Source: Stachybotrys elegans (taxonomy: Eukaryota > Ascomycota > Sordariomycetes > Hypocreales > Stachybotryaceae). From it: a stretch of DNA of 64,000 nucleotides. The notes beneath the pieces are model-generated. The model was given only the letters and a program-made list of their open reading frames with translations. It ran no database searches and was not told the DNA's origin. The translations under genes were made by a program, and so were the position numbers. Shown piece by piece: positions 45,151-56,809 of this stretch (within the stretch, counting starts at the first letter, position 1; each line of letters opens with the position of its first letter). Where the stretch lies: contig JAGPNK010000001.1 of the NCBI GenBank assembly GCA_020746835.1, positions 3,472,001-3,536,000 on the forward strand, written 5' to 3'.

Positions 45151-47116
45151 TTAGGTCTTGACATCGGGCTCATCACGGCCGACGTGCTCCTTGAACTTGA
45201 GGAGCTCAGTGGCGAACTTGACCTCGGTCTTGAGGAAGTCCTGGGCATCCATCTCGTACGTGGAGGGGTCGCTAGAGTGCTGCTCAATGTACAGGCGGAT
45301 GGTGGCGCCCGAAGAGCCGGTACCGGACAGGCGGACGACGATGCGGCTTCCCGATGAGAAGCCAGCGTACAGACCCTGGTTGGAGGAGACAGAGCCGTCA
45401 AGGTCAGTGTACGAGAAGTTGCCGGCCTTGGTGACGGTGCGGCCTATTGATGGTGAGCGATTTGCATATTGCGTCAAAGAGAGCAGAATTCTTACCTTGA
45501 ATCTCGCTGCCGACAAAGTCGGGCTTGGCGACGAGAGCCTGGAGCTCGCCGACAACCTTGTTGGCGCCGTCCGAGTCAACATTCTCGTAGTCGTATCGGG
45601 TGAAGAAGGTACGGCCATACTTGGTCCAGAACTCCTTCTGGATCTCCTTGATGGAGGGGGTCACGCCAGGGTTCTCAACGCCGATGCCGGCAATAATGTT
45701 GAGCCAGGCAACAATGGCCCACAGACCATCCTTCTCGCGGATGTGGTCACTGCCGGTACCAAAACTCTCCTCGCCGCAGATGGAGAGCTTCTGGGCGTCG
45801 AAGAGAGCGCAGAAGAACTTCCAGCCGGTGGGAACCTCGTAGCATTCGAGGCCCTGGGCCTTGGCGACGAGGTCAACGGCTCCCGAGGTGGGCATGGAAC
45901 GAGCAAGGCCGTTGACGCCGTTCTTCTTGAAGTAGGGAATGAGGTGGGCGTAGTGGGCAATGATGGCGAGGGAGTCACCGGGGGAGACAAAGGCATTGGC
46001 GCCGTAAATCATGTTACGGTCACCATCACCGTCCGAGGCGGCACCAAAGGGGATGTTGTGCTTGTCGACAACCTCGACGAGGGAGTGGGCGTAGACGAGG
46101 TTGGGGTCGGGATGTCCACCGTTGAAGTCCGGGCTAGGGACGCAGTTCTGGGTAGCGCCAGTAAGACCCAGCTCCTTCTCGAAGATGGCGGTGCCGTAGG
46201 GACCGGTGACACCGTGAAGGCCGTCGAAGAGGACCTTGAAGTCGGGGTGAGAGGCGAAGAACTTCTTGATGAGGTCAAAGTCGAAGATGTCCTTGAGCAT
46301 GTTGACGTAGTCGAGAGTGCTGTCGATGACCTCGATCTCGAGGTCGCCGTAGGTGGTGGTGCCGATGGTGGAGAGGTCGACATCGGGGATGGAGACGAGC
46401 TTGTACGAGGTCAAGGTCTTGGAGGTTTCGTAGATCTTGTTGGTGATGGACTCGGGAGCAGGGCCACCGTTGGACAGGTTGTACTTGATGCCGAAGTCGT
46501 TCTGGGGACCTAGAGAGCAAGATTGGGTCAGGGGCGGGTCCATGGAGTAAAGAGGGTTGGGTTCAATTGTGGCCTGCAACTTACCACCGGGGTTGTGGCT
46601 GGCGGTGAGGAGGATACCGCCAGTCGCCTTGCGCAGGCGGATAACATGGCTGGCAGCGGGCGTGGAGAGGATGCCGTTCTGGCCGATAAGGAGCTTCTTG
46701 ACACCGTAGGCGGCACCAATCTTGGCGATGAGCTGGATGACCTCGGGGTTCCAGTAGCGACCGTCACCACCGATGACGAGGAAGGAGCCTGCGGGGAGCT
46801 GGTCAGACACGGGGTGCGGGAAAGGTTGGGCGAGACATGGCGGGGACGAGGGAGAGACATACCTTCAGCGCCCTCGGGGATGGAAAGCAAAATGCTGGTG
46901 ACGAAGGACTCGCTGTAGTGGGGCTTCTGGAAGACGGTGACCTTCTTTCGCAGACCAGAGCTGGATATTGATATTGAGTCAGCAGAGAACTGGACGAAGA
47001 GGATGAGGGGGGTGGTGATGGTGATGGTGGTGGTGATAGACGGCGGGGTTGTCAGTGACGTACGTTCCGGGCTTCTGGTCCTGGAAGGGCTCAAACTCGA
47101 CCGTCTTGACGTCCAT
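45151..47116 (-). CDS. PGM2: phosphoglucomutase
   Basis: Cytosolic interconversion of glucose-1-phosphate and glucose-6-phosphate, linking glycolysis with glycogen, trehalose and UDP-glucose. Exons on the complement: 47064-47116, 46863-46960, 46585-46788, 45496-46509 and 45151-45443, 553 aa. Signatures: the phosphoserine loop GGILLTASHNPGG, the metal loop FGAASDGDGDRNM, the sugar-binding loop CGEESFG, and a C-terminal phosphate loop VRLSGTGSSGATIRLYIE. The N-terminus (MDVKTVEFEPFQDQKPGTSG) matches the family. The gene ends DEPDVKT. Fungi often carry one main gene; the PGM2 symbol follows yeast use. Confidence 0.95.
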
Positions 47117-48160
47117 GGTTTTGGGTTGGATTGATAAGGATACTTGTGGGAGGGAGAGCAAAATGCGGCAAGTAGCTTCTCCAGCAAAGGGCCTGTGGAG
47201 GGAGAGAGAAGCTGTATGCAGGAGGAGGAGGAGGAGTTTTGGGAAGAGGAGATGAAGCTACTATTGTACTCGATGGATGGAGCTACGTAGGGAATTTAGT
47301 TGGGGGAGGTGGGAGCTAGGGAAGCTACTTGCTGGGCTGCTGGTGGGCTGTCCTCCAGTGGAGGTTTAGCTGCTCAAGCTCCCGCTTCTCCAATAGAAGG
47401 TTGCCAGTAGCAGAGTCGAGCCAATGGTCCAGTCCAGTCCAGCCCAGCCCATCCATCCATCCCCCGATTGCCCATCCATGGGTTTTATTCATCTGGCCGT
47501 CAATCAGTCAATCAATCAAGCACATGCATCGACGATGGTGGGGTGCAAAGTGGGATGGGCTGGCTGGAGGGGCTGGTTTACAGGGGGGATGGCCCCTGTA
47601 AGGACCGAGCTGGTCGATGCTTGCAGCTGGCGTTGCACAATATTGGAAGCTGTGATACGGCATTGATAGCTTTTTTTTCTTCTTTTCTTTTTCCTGCTGG
47701 CCAGACTTGGTTCTGGACCAAGAGCTGAGCAAGTGTGGCTGGCTGGATAATAAAAACAATGGACAGGTATCTAGGGAGATGGCAGGACGACCCCTGTGGC
47801 ATCCCTGGACGATGGCTGCCCAACATTTGTCCCGGCCTACCCACACCCTCCTTTGTGTGTTGTGTATCCGTATGTATGTATGATGATGTTTTCATGCATT
47901 CGAGTTGCCATCCACGCCACAGCCGGCGGCTACTGGTGAGAGAGAATGTACAACGGGTGAATTGAGCGCTCGACATTCAAAGGCAATGATGCATCATGGA
48001 GAGCGAGATGAATTCAGGTTTGTGTCATGTCACAAAGCCCGTTTTCGTACGCCTCCATCATCATCATTATATCATGGATGCATAAAGCGCCCAACCTCTC
48101 TCTCTCTCCCTCTCTCTCCCAGGTCTGCTCGTCCACGCCACCCCGAAACCGCAAGGCCCT
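47117..48160. other. intergenic upstream of phosphoglucomutase
   Basis: About 1 kb holding the PGM promoter and the oligoribonuclease 3' end. Tandem CCAGT and CCATC units lie at 47427-47462 and a CT-rich run at 48095-48120. No gene is supported. Confidence 0.5.
47427..47462. repeat. CCAGT / CCATC pentamer/tetramer repeats
   Basis: About three CCAGT units, two CCAGC units and then CATC units. A similar CCAGT stretch occurs at about 38219-38231. Confidence 0.7.
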
Positions 48161-48918
48161 TCAGCCAGCCTTCTTCTTCCCCTTGTTGCCGCCCCCCACT
48201 GCCACCGCCGGCGCCGCATCAAACGACAGCCGGAACACGGCGTCGCGAAAGTGCCGCGCCTCGGCGATGCTCTCGAGGATGTCGTCGCGCGCCTTGTGCG
48301 AGCCCTTCTTCTTGGGGGCCTTCTTGACGACCCGGGGCGCCGCCCACCGCCGCGCCGCCTCCTTGATGGCCGACACGTCCAACAGCCGGTAGTGCAGGTG
48401 GTCAATCACCCGGCCGTACGGGCCCAGCCGCAGGAACGCCCGGTCCGCGTGCACGCTGTTGCCCGCCAGCAGTGCCAGCCGCGGCTCCGGGACCAGCCGC
48501 GTCACGTAGTCGTATAGGCCCGCCGCCGCCTGCTCCGGCGTCGTCGTTGACGCCAGCACCGCCTCCATCAGCCCGGACCCGGCGTGCGTCCGCGTGCACC
48601 ACTCGTCCATCTGGTCCAGCCGCGACTGAGGGAAGTGCACCACTGCGTGGAAGCCTTCCTCGTCCAGCACCTCGAGGTTGCCCGTCGTCACGATGCAGTA
48701 GATCTCGAGGATCTCCTCCGTATCCGGGTTGAGGCCCGTCATCTGTACGAGTCGCCACGCGCATGCCTTACTGTCAGCCTAACCGTCCGTTTCTTTATCC
48801 GTATGTGCCGGCCGGCACAGCCTCCCTCTGCTCAACGCACCTCGCAGTCGATCCAGACGAGCGGATCATCGCATAGGCTGGTATTGTTGTTGCCTGTAGC
48901 TGCTTCGTTTTCGGCCAT
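48161..48918 (-). CDS. REX2: oligoribonuclease (DEDDh 3'-5' exoribonuclease)
   Basis: Degrades short RNA oligonucleotides to mononucleotides; the eukaryotic enzyme works in mitochondria and/or cytosol. Exons 48841-48918 and 48161-48742 (complement), 219 aa. Catalytic motifs: Exo I PLVWIDCEMTGLN (Asp and Glu, built across the intron), Exo II LLAGNSVHADRAFL, and Exo III with RLLDVSAIKEAARRW and the downstream HKARDDILESIAEAR. A C-terminal Gly/Lys-rich tail (GGGNKGKKKAG) is unusual but short. No clear mitochondrial presequence precedes the catalytic core in this start choice; an upstream start would be needed for one. Confidence 0.92.
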
Positions 48919-49383
48919 CCTGTCTTTGTTTCCGGTTTCGTATGTATCCCCTTTCGGCGTGAGCACTCCCGAGACCGTACGTAGTATGTTCCCAATAAAT
49001 GTAGAATGCGGTCGTGTTTTTTCCCATGTGAGAGTGTGAGAGACACTTTGGCTCTCTTCCTCCAGGTGCTACCTTCCTCCTGCTAAGACACTTGCCCGCT
49101 ATCCACTCCCCTCTCCGCTCACACCTGCCTTCCATCTCATAATCACTGAGCTCCTATTCGTTGGCCCCAAGCCACTGCCTGTTCACAGTGCGGGGACCAG
49201 GAACGCCTTCGGGAGAGCCTCAACCTCACCCTTGTTTGCACCTCAGTCGTCGCTCTCTTAATCTCTGCCAGCCCGTCCAAGGGCCTCTTCTGTTTTCTTG
49301 TTCTGTTTTCATCTTGTACATCCGTAGCTACCTATCCCTCTCTCAAACAAACAAGGCGCTTGACCCCTTATTAGTTGTAATTG
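48919..49383. promoter_or_regulatory. divergent promoter region oligoribonuclease / oxidoreductase
   Basis: 465 bp between divergent start codons. No distinct motif could be assigned. Confidence 0.4.
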
Positions 49384-50985
49384 ATGAGATTCAAACTTCC
49401 CTTCTCTGACTCGCACCGCTTCTCCTCCTCCTCAGGCCGCCATTCCTCCTCATCCCGCCGTCGCTCCTCCGCCATGACCCAGCAAACCGCCCCCCTCCCG
49501 CGCTTCATCATCATCGGCGCTGGATCCCGCGGTAGAAAGTACAGCTACTGCCTCCGCGCCCTCGGCACCGGCCTCATCGCAGCCGTCGCCGACCCTCACA
49601 CGTACAAGCGCGAGACCCTTGGCCGCAAGTACATCTGGCGCGATGCAGCCCCCGCCGAGGGCCAGAGCTTCAACGACTGGCGTGACTTCCTCGATTACGA
49701 GGTAGACCGCCGCCGCAGGGCCGCCGCCGGCGAACCCAACGTGCCCCCCGGCGTCGACGGCGCCTTCATCTGCGTCCTCGACGAGATGCACCGGGACGTT
49801 GTCGTCGGCCTCGCGCCCCTGGGCCTGCACATCATGTGCGAGAAGCCCCTCGGCTGCTCACTCGACGAGATTATGGACATGTACAAGGCCCTGCAGCCGG
49901 CGCAGGCCTCGAGTGTCTTCTCCATCGGCCATGTCCTCCGCTACAGCCCGCACAACATAGCTCTGCGCAAGCTGCTTCTCGAGGACCGCGCCATTGGCGA
50001 CATCCATAGCGTCGTCCATACGGAGCCCGTCGGCTGGTGGCACTTCAGCCACTCCTACGTCCGCGGCAACTGGCGCAACGAGCGCACCACGGGGCCCTCC
50101 CTCCTCACCAAGAGCTGCCACGACATTGATCTCCTGCTCTGGCTCCTCTGCTCGCCCCTCAAGCCCGGTAGCGGCGATCCTCACCTCCCGGACACCGTCT
50201 CCTCTACCGGCGGCCTGCAGTTCTTCAAGAAGAGCCGCAAACCCCCCGCCGCTGGGGATGCCACCAACTGCATGCGCTGCCCTCTCCGCGACGACGGCTG
50301 CAAGTACTCGGCCAAGAACATCTACCTCGGCCCTCGCCTCCGCGGCCTCGAGTCTGGCAACACCAACTGGCCCGTCAGCATCGTCGTCAGTGACATCGAG
50401 GACTACCCCACGCCCTCGGCGCAGCGTGACGCCCTCAAGAAGGCCCTTTCCGAAGACTACGACGAGTCCACGCCCGCAGCTGACGTCGCCGCGCGCAACT
50501 GGTTCGGCCGCTGCGTATTCGAGGCCGACAACAACGTGTGCGACGATCAGTTCGTCACCATGACCTGGCCCGAGACGGCCCAGGGCCCCGCCAAGCAGGC
50601 CACCTTCCACATGGTCGCGCCCACCACCAAGATCTGCCAGCGCCACTCCCACTTCTACGGCTCCGACGGCGAGATCTTTGCTGACTCGGCCCACATCCGG
50701 GTCGAAAACTTCAACACCGGCAAGACCGTCACTTACACCCCGCAAATCGAGGACGGAGGCCATGGAGGCGGCGATCTGGGACTCACACGCCAGTTTGTCA
50801 CCGCCGTCGCCAAGGTCAAGAACCACGGCTGGGAGCCCTCCAAGGCCCAGAATGAGTTCATTGGCTGCACCCTCGAGGAGGCCATCCGGAGCCACGCTGT
50901 GGTCTTTGCCGCAGAGGAGGCGAGGCTGGGTAAGAAGACCATAGATTGGACGTCATGGTGGGATGAGGTTGTTGCCCGAGAATAG
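49384..50985 (+). CDS. Gfo/Idh/MocA-family NAD(P)-dependent oxidoreductase
   Basis: Single exon, 533 aa from the first ATG. A second in-frame ATG at 49474 (MTQQTAPLPRF) would remove a Ser/Arg-rich leader and may be the true start. Rossmann motif FIIIGAGSRGRKYSY, then AFICVLDEMHRDVVVGLAPLG and the family EKP motif in IMCEKPLGCSLDE. The C-terminal half has the beta-sheet domain with GPSLLTKSCHDIDLLLWLL. A Cys cluster (NCMRCPLRDDGCKYSA) is typical of one subgroup of these dehydrogenases. The substrate is probably a sugar or polyol derivative but cannot be told from sequence. Long opposite-strand open frames here are GC-bias shadows. Confidence 0.87.
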   Translation: MRFKLPFSDSHRFSSSSGRHSSSSRRRSSAMTQQTAPLPRFIIIGAGSRGRKYSYCLRALGTGLIAAVADPHTYKRETLGRKYIWRDAAPAEGQSFNDWRDFLDYEVDRRRRAAAGEPNVPPGVDGAFICVLDEMHRDVVVGLAPLGLHIMCEKPLGCSLDEIMDMYKALQPAQASSVFSIGHVLRYSPHNIALRKLLLEDRAIGDIHSVVHTEPVGWWHFSHSYVRGNWRNERTTGPSLLTKSCHDIDLLLWLLCSPLKPGSGDPHLPDTVSSTGGLQFFKKSRKPPAAGDATNCMRCPLRDDGCKYSAKNIYLGPRLRGLESGNTNWPVSIVVSDIEDYPTPSAQRDALKKALSEDYDESTPAADVAARNWFGRCVFEADNNVCDDQFVTMTWPETAQGPAKQATFHMVAPTTKICQRHSHFYGSDGEIFADSAHIRVENFNTGKTVTYTPQIEDGGHGGGDLGLTRQFVTAVAKVKNHGWEPSKAQNEFIGCTLEEAIRSHAVVFAAEEARLGKKTIDWTSWWDEVVARE

Positions 50986-51222
50986 GGCATGAGTATTTGC
51001 TGGAAATGACAGAATATTTCATCATGAGCATGAACGTAATGAATCGAGCAAAGTTGGTTTTCGTCTTCCGTTGTTTAGATATGCTATTGAAGGAATAAAG
51101 CCCATTATTTAACGCTCAGAAATCCAACTCCATGCGCCCAGGTACAAAACTGCCCAGGATGCAAACTTCTCCCTTGCCCCTTGCCCCTTTCTCCTCCCAG
51201 GGTAATGGCAGAATTTTGTTCA

Positions 51223-52604
51223 TCACGGGCCAAGTTCCGCTCTGTTGCTCTCGTTTCCGACGGGGTTGATAGCCTGGAGCTCATTGACGTTTTGAGCGGG
51301 TTGGGGTTGTGGTGCATCTTTGAAGGCAGGGCTGGGGGTAGATTGGGGAGGCGGCGATACGCTCGGCACCGGCTGGTAGCCCGTTGGAGAATATGGAAAG
51401 CCTCCCTGCTGCTGCTGCTGCTGCTGCTGCGGGAATCCCTGGGGAGGGTACTGGCCTTGGAACTGCTGCGGCGGGTAGCCTTGCATACCCTGCTGGTTGT
51501 ATCCGGGATGGCCATACATGCTCATGTGCTGCTGATCATAGCCCTGGAAGGTCGAGGGCACACCTGAGAGGTACGAAGCACCACCGGGGCTCGACGGGTG
51601 GAGGCTCTGGGGAGGCGGGCTCATGGGAGGGTTTTGTGCCATGGGGGCGGCTGCTGGCTTCGCGGCGGCTGCCTTGTCGCGGCGGCGGCGCAAGAGGAAG
51701 AAGAGGGCAGCGCCGACGAGTCCCAGAGCCGCAACACCTCCTACAGTGCCGCCAACAATAGCACCGATAGGCGTCGAGTCTCCATTTCCACCGTCATCGC
51801 CCGATCCTCCAGTGGGCTCGTCTGTCTCTGTTGTCGTTGGGACGGGTTCAGAGCTTTCGGTAGACGGCGATGCAAAGGAGTGAGTGGCAGCCCAGGCCGG
51901 GTCGTAGTCGAATAAGGTGCCGGTGCCGCTCGATACTGAACAGTCGAAAAGGGTGAATGTCTGGTCAGGCTCAGATCCGCTACCCGTCGTGGACAGAATG
52001 TATTCGAAGCAGGCAGGGCGGTCGCGCGCGGAGCTGGTGGCATGTCAGAGGATTCCCAAAAGATCACCGCAAGGGTGTAAACGTACCAGCAGAGGGTATG
52101 ATAGTCCCGGGGGAGGTTGCAGGAGCCAGCTGAGGAGGCGGCATAATTCATACAAGTCGTCTTGATGATGTTGCAGGGCGAGTTCGGCTCGCAGCATCCG
52201 ATGTGCGACGTCTGGTATGTACAGGTAGCGTCCTGAGAGATACAAGTGATGGAGACTACAGACGCATTCACAGGTTAGTCGAGGCCATTGGAGGAGCCGA
52301 GAGCCGTCCAGCTTCCCCAGCCGGTAATATCAAACTCACTCCCATCCGCCGAATCGAAGCCACAGGTCCGCGGTCCGAGTGTGTAGTCGTCCATTCGAGG
52401 CACTAGCATACGGCCCATGAGGTCTCTGGGGACCTCAGTCGGTCGAGGAGACCACCCCAGGGCGACTTGGGCCGCGTGCATCTCGGCAGGGCTCGTCTCC
52501 CGCGGCGCTGTCCACGAAGACTCGGCTCCCGACTTTCGGAGGGCATGGTTGGCTGCTGCCGCCAGAGGCGTGCCAAAGACGAGAAGACTTGCCGTCACGA
52601 GCAT
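51223..52604 (-). CDS. single-pass surface protein with signal peptide and Pro/Gln-rich cytoplasmic tail
   Basis: Exons on the complement: 52340-52604, 52087-52255 and 51223-52033, 414 aa. The signal peptide is at 1-18 (MLVTASLLVFGTPLAAA). The ectodomain is Cys-rich (CGFDSADG; SITCISQDATCTYQT; IGCCE; HTLCCSARDRPACFEYILST; FTLFDC), followed by a Thr/Ser/Glu stalk, a TM at about 234-258 rich in Gly/Ala, and an RRRRDK stop-transfer. The cytoplasmic tail is Pro/Gln/Gly/Tyr-rich with QGYPPQQFQGQYPPQGF-like repeats and a Q8 run. This layout is common in Pezizomycotina proteins annotated only as transmembrane or WSC-like sensors; a wall-sensing role is inference. The repeated CAG/CTG run (51407-51430) may vary between strains. 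Confidence 0.82.
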
Positions 52605-53699
52605 CTCGTCTTCCCTGAAAGTCTACCGCCTGTCTCTGGCTGTGTGCGCGCAAGCTAGGCGTAAGCGGTGTAGGAGGCTCTAGGCACACAATGCCTTGGG
52701 TTCGCAGAGACCGATGTTGAAGGGGGGAAAGGAAGAGCAGGAGAAACAGCGATCTACAACAAACTCGATCTTGCAAGCTCTATCAAGCAACGGCCGTGCA
52801 TGGCGGGAACGCCCAACAGCCTATGTGCACCCGGCCTCCTCATCCTTATGAAGGCTCCGGCAGCTATCTCATACACGACCAGCAAGAAGGAAATTGAGAT
52901 CCCTGAATGGTGGCGTCGTAGATGGCTCCTCATTCGCGGCTGGACGGCCGAAGCGGGGACAAGCTGAAAGCCCAGGCCCCATCACAAGGCCAGCTGGGCT
53001 GGAATCAGCGTAGAGGCTCCATTAAGTCAGAGTCCGAAGACCGCGATACGGGGCTGGCGGAGAATTCATACAGTGAAAAGCCCAGGGGACTATCGACGGG
53101 CTGAGCTTCGGCTGGGGGCGAAGCATCTCATCGTGGAAGCGCTCTCGGGCTGATCTGTTCGTGTTAGTTGGAGCGGCTGGCTGCAGGGGCCGCGACGAAC
53201 AAACAAGCAAGCATCTCACCTAGTCAGCTGCGCGTTTCATAGTCACTTGGTTTCTCTTGGTTGAGTGATTTCGATTCAAAGGGGAGAGCCTCCAAGTTCT
53301 TCAACGGTCAACTCCAGAAATATGCCTTGCCAAGAAAGACCCACAGGGGAATCCTTGCATGCATGTCCAACGTCTCTCAAGCCAGCCAACATGTTGTTGG
53401 TATGCCCGCCTCGATCGGAAACCCGTTGCTTCATCGCCTTGAGCCTCGTGGCCAACTGGCTGCCCGGAACTCCACCCACCAGGTGTGAGTGGCTTCCGCG
53501 TAGTTTCCTTGCTTACAAGTACAAGCCAGAAACCAGACCGTTCCCTTGTGCATATTCATCGACATATTCCCCGGGTTCTCCACATTCTTTCCGTGATCGT
53601 CCAACAGGACGTAACTTGGCATACACCTCTCCAACTCTGTCGAATGAAACAATGTTGGGACATTCCTGTGCCTGTTGCCTTCAGCGCGGCAGGCACGAT
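52605..53699. other. intergenic between Nudix 3' end and surface-protein start
   Basis: About 1.1 kb, presumably the surface-protein promoter. No gene or repeat is supported. Confidence 0.5.
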
Positions 53700-54710
53700 T
53701 TAGAGCTCGCAATTGAATGGTAATTGCCTATGCAGACCGCGATGAAGTTTTTCGAAATTGACATCCTCGTCTGGCGTGATTTGGCCTCTTCTAAGCAGAA
53801 AATCAAGCATGACTAGACCGCAGTTCGGCTTCCACATGGCGTTTTTCAGGTCTCTCTTGACCTCGTCGACTGGTTTGGCCACAAATCTCTCGATGGCATC
53901 CTTGTCGTTTGGAACCGGGATGAAGTCGGGGCCAACTCTCAAGTCAAATACGTATCGAATCCCGGGCTCGAGATGACCCTCTTCTGTGCCAGCTGAGCTG
54001 TCTTTGAGATCATAGAAGGAGATCCATGAGTGGGCCTCGATAGCTCCTACCATCACTCCATCTTGTGACACAGCTCGGGCGGCAATGTCGATGGTCAGCC
54101 TGGCCTCTTCCATCGCCTCGCGTCTCAGCGTTTTCTTGGGATCCAGCTGGTCTACTGGCTCCATCCCACCGGCCACGACTTGGTCCAGTTTGCCGGCATA
54201 CGTTTGCTTGGATGCCGAGCGTCTCGAAACCCAGATGTACGGCTTGTCCTCACCGCGCACCTTTCTGATTGTATACATATTCAGGTGCACGCCGGTCGTG
54301 ACAATTCCGAGAATGCCTCTTAATGGCGACGGCAACGCCAATCCTCTGAGAGGACCTTGCAGCCCGCGGATAGGGTGATAGTCGTCTCCTGTCTTGAGCC
54401 ATTGACTGAAACCATCGAATGTGTCCTCGAGCTGCGTACACATTGCCTCGAATGCTCGGGCACAGGCTTCGCGCAGGTCGCCGTTTGGGTTGCGCCGAGG
54501 TCTCAGGATGATGGCTAAACTTTCTCGATCTGCGCCCGTCGTATCAACGACTTTTTGGAAACCAGCCTTCCACAAGTCGATTTTCTGTACAAAGTCTTTT
54601 CGGATATAGCCAATCGGATGCGAGTGTGTCTCAATCATGACGGGACACACATTTCGGGTACATCCGTCAAAGCCGTTCCCTCTTTCAACGACGGTCCAGA
54701 AGGAGTCCAT
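53700..54710 (-). CDS. Nudix hydrolase with DUF4743 N-terminal domain
   Basis: Single exon, 336 aa from the first ATG (MDSFWTVVER). The N-terminal half (to about 125) matches the DUF4743 domain found beside Nudix domains in YJR142W-type and thiamine pyrophosphokinase-related proteins. The Nudix fold covers about 135-300. The box at 181-205 (GGMEPVDQLDPKKTLRREAM, then EEARL) keeps the REXXEE core but lacks the canonical upstream Glu and the final Gly, as is usual in this subfamily. The yeast homologue group acts on thiamine diphosphate derivatives; extending that here is inference. I take the start at 54710 because the frame above it has no ATG. Confidence 0.85.
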   Translation of the reverse strand: MDSFWTVVERGNGFDGCTRNVCPVMIETHSHPIGYIRKDFVQKIDLWKAGFQKVVDTTGADRESLAIILRPRRNPNGDLREACARAFEAMCTQLEDTFDGFSQWLKTGDDYHPIRGLQGPLRGLALPSPLRGILGIVTTGVHLNMYTIRKVRGEDKPYIWVSRRSASKQTYAGKLDQVVAGGMEPVDQLDPKKTLRREAMEEARLTIDIAARAVSQDGVMVGAIEAHSWISFYDLKDSSAGTEEGHLEPGIRYVFDLRVGPDFIPVPNDKDAIERFVAKPVDEVKRDLKNAMWKPNCGLVMLDFLLRRGQITPDEDVNFEKLHRGLHRQLPFNCEL

Positions 54711-56809
54711 TCTGCGTGAGATGAGCAGTGTCCGATGCGGTCTTGCGAAGAGATTTTGGGATGAGGGAGGGCATGGCACAGCATTGCGGTGCAGTGCGAT
54801 TTCTTCTTATATGTAACATGGGGAAACGGGTGAGTTGGTTACCTTGGAGCATGTGCCATGCTATGGGTTGTTGTGAAAGGCATTGACCCTTCGTCTGGCC
54901 AGATAATGACGTGCAGGATCGGGCCGTACATATCATCGGTACTCTTGCAGATGTGTCTGGACTCATCGTATCGTCTGGCCAGGCCAACACTGGCCCATAC
55001 TTATACCTGCGCTGGTACCCAGTCTGCCATCCGAGCCCGATAACGGTGCGGCCCAGATTACAACTCGCCGAGTAACTTTAGACTGCCCCGGTGAGAGAGT
55101 CCGGCAAATAGCAACGAAGCTTGAGGCACCTTGGCATCAGATGAGATAGATGGCCGCCGTCAGCTGGTTTACTGGTGGTGAGCCTCGGTCAGCTGGGGTC
55201 AGGGATTCGGACCGCCTTGAGTGCTGCAGGTCACCATGTACTGGGCAGGGGCAGCGGATATGCCAGTCGTGTGGCACGCCACTCTCTCGGAAGCAGGCTG
55301 AGGGTCCGATCCGTCGGTCTGGTATACCTCAACGTGCCAAGATCACGGCAGGATCACAACAGCTGGCGGGCCATACCCGGCCGCTCCCATTGGGCAGACA
55401 ATAAGGCAGCATATTGGCCTGCTACCCTATGCATCAGCACGTCCACCCATGGCGTGGTTGTACAGGCAAGCGTGTGTCTGCGTGTGTGCTGCTGGTTCTG
55501 GGTATGGACAGCGCATAGACGTCGAGTCACCTGCACATCGAGTAGTCTCCTAGGCTACCCAAAACCCCCCCAACTCCCTCGCAGCCGAAGAAGCGGTGTT
55601 GAGTGGTCTGGGGAGGGGCTGCTCTCCTTCTGGGGACCAAAGATGGAACGCTACATCCCGCCGGCGTGAATGGGCTGCCCGTGTTTGACTAGCGGCCGCC
55701 CAGGGTCCTCACACCGGTTCACGGATTAGGAGTTCTGGAGCAGCGGTGATGGGAGGGTGGAAAACGGCGCAAGCAGAATGGCGGGCGTAGGCAGTGAGAA
55801 GTGAGCCCCGGGGAGAGGACAATGTCTGCATCAGGAGACCGAGGCGGACTGACATTGGCAAATCGGATCCTGCCATGGTCAGCCGCGATCGTGATGCAAA
55901 CCTGGAACGCCTGGGACGTGGAACATGGAACGGCATGCTGAGGTCGTTCGGCCAACTCACGGATAGATAGCATGCGTGCTTCCAGGACCCGTCCGGCCAC
56001 CCTACAGCTGTTGTTTGCCCCGGTCCTCGTGGTCCGGAGATGAGCGCTATTAATCAAGAGACAGCTCGATGACCCTCGCATGATGCACTATGACTCCGAT
56101 TCGAGCACCCATGCGACCTGTTGCCCATCGCACTGGGAGCCAGCATGGTTCTTATGTGACGGGTATTGCTGATTCTGGCCATGCATTGCCATGATGTGGG
56201 ACAACATACATGGAAGCGGGTGTGGGATTCAACCGAGCCCCATGGCCATAGACTGTATGCAGCCGATTGCACGCAAGCATGTAGATCTCGGCGCTATCTC
56301 CGTACGCAAACCACCGGGTAAATATGTGCAGGCAGCCTCATTTCTTGCCCGTTTCGATGATGTATGGAAACGAGACCCAGTGGGGCGTGGTAGTGATAGG
56401 ATTGTTCTTCCTACAGCTGCATTCTGTGAGCGTCTGATTCTCAAGAGAAAGAAAAGAAGAAAATGGAAAAGAGGAGGAAGAAAAGACGCCCACCAATCGA
56501 AGCAGGTGTCATGGGAGTTCGAGGCATCCGTCCATACAGGTACGTATGTAGAGATTAGTAGTACTTGAAGCCTGGGCAATTAGGAATCAGCCGCTGAAGC
56601 AGATACCCTAAGCTGCCAGCCACAGGTGTACCTCCCCCAATAATGGACTTCCAAATGTTCGATGAGCGTGTCCCCATTCGTCAGCTCTGATTACCTAATT
56701 CACTCGCCGACCAGAACGGCCCACCGACCTCGAGACAACCTCATCAACTTGGTCAAACTACGAGCCTCACGACATTCAACCCTCAATTGACGCCGCCAGC
56801 CCTGCCACC
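54711..56809. other. divergent intergenic Nudix / complex I subunit
   Basis: About 2.1 kb. Open frames up to 164 codons occur but lack coding character. A purine-only stretch at about 56444-56485 is the only clear feature. Confidence 0.5.

Noticed and set aside
45158..46513. 451-codon open frame on the plus strand
   Set aside because: It is exactly antisense to the large PGM exon. Its Val/Gly/Glu-rich composition is the mirror of GC-biased codons; no domain and no splice structure of its own.
55175..55669. 164-codon plus-strand frame upstream of the Nudix gene
   Set aside because: No ATG support with a domain, mixed codon use, and no conserved motif.
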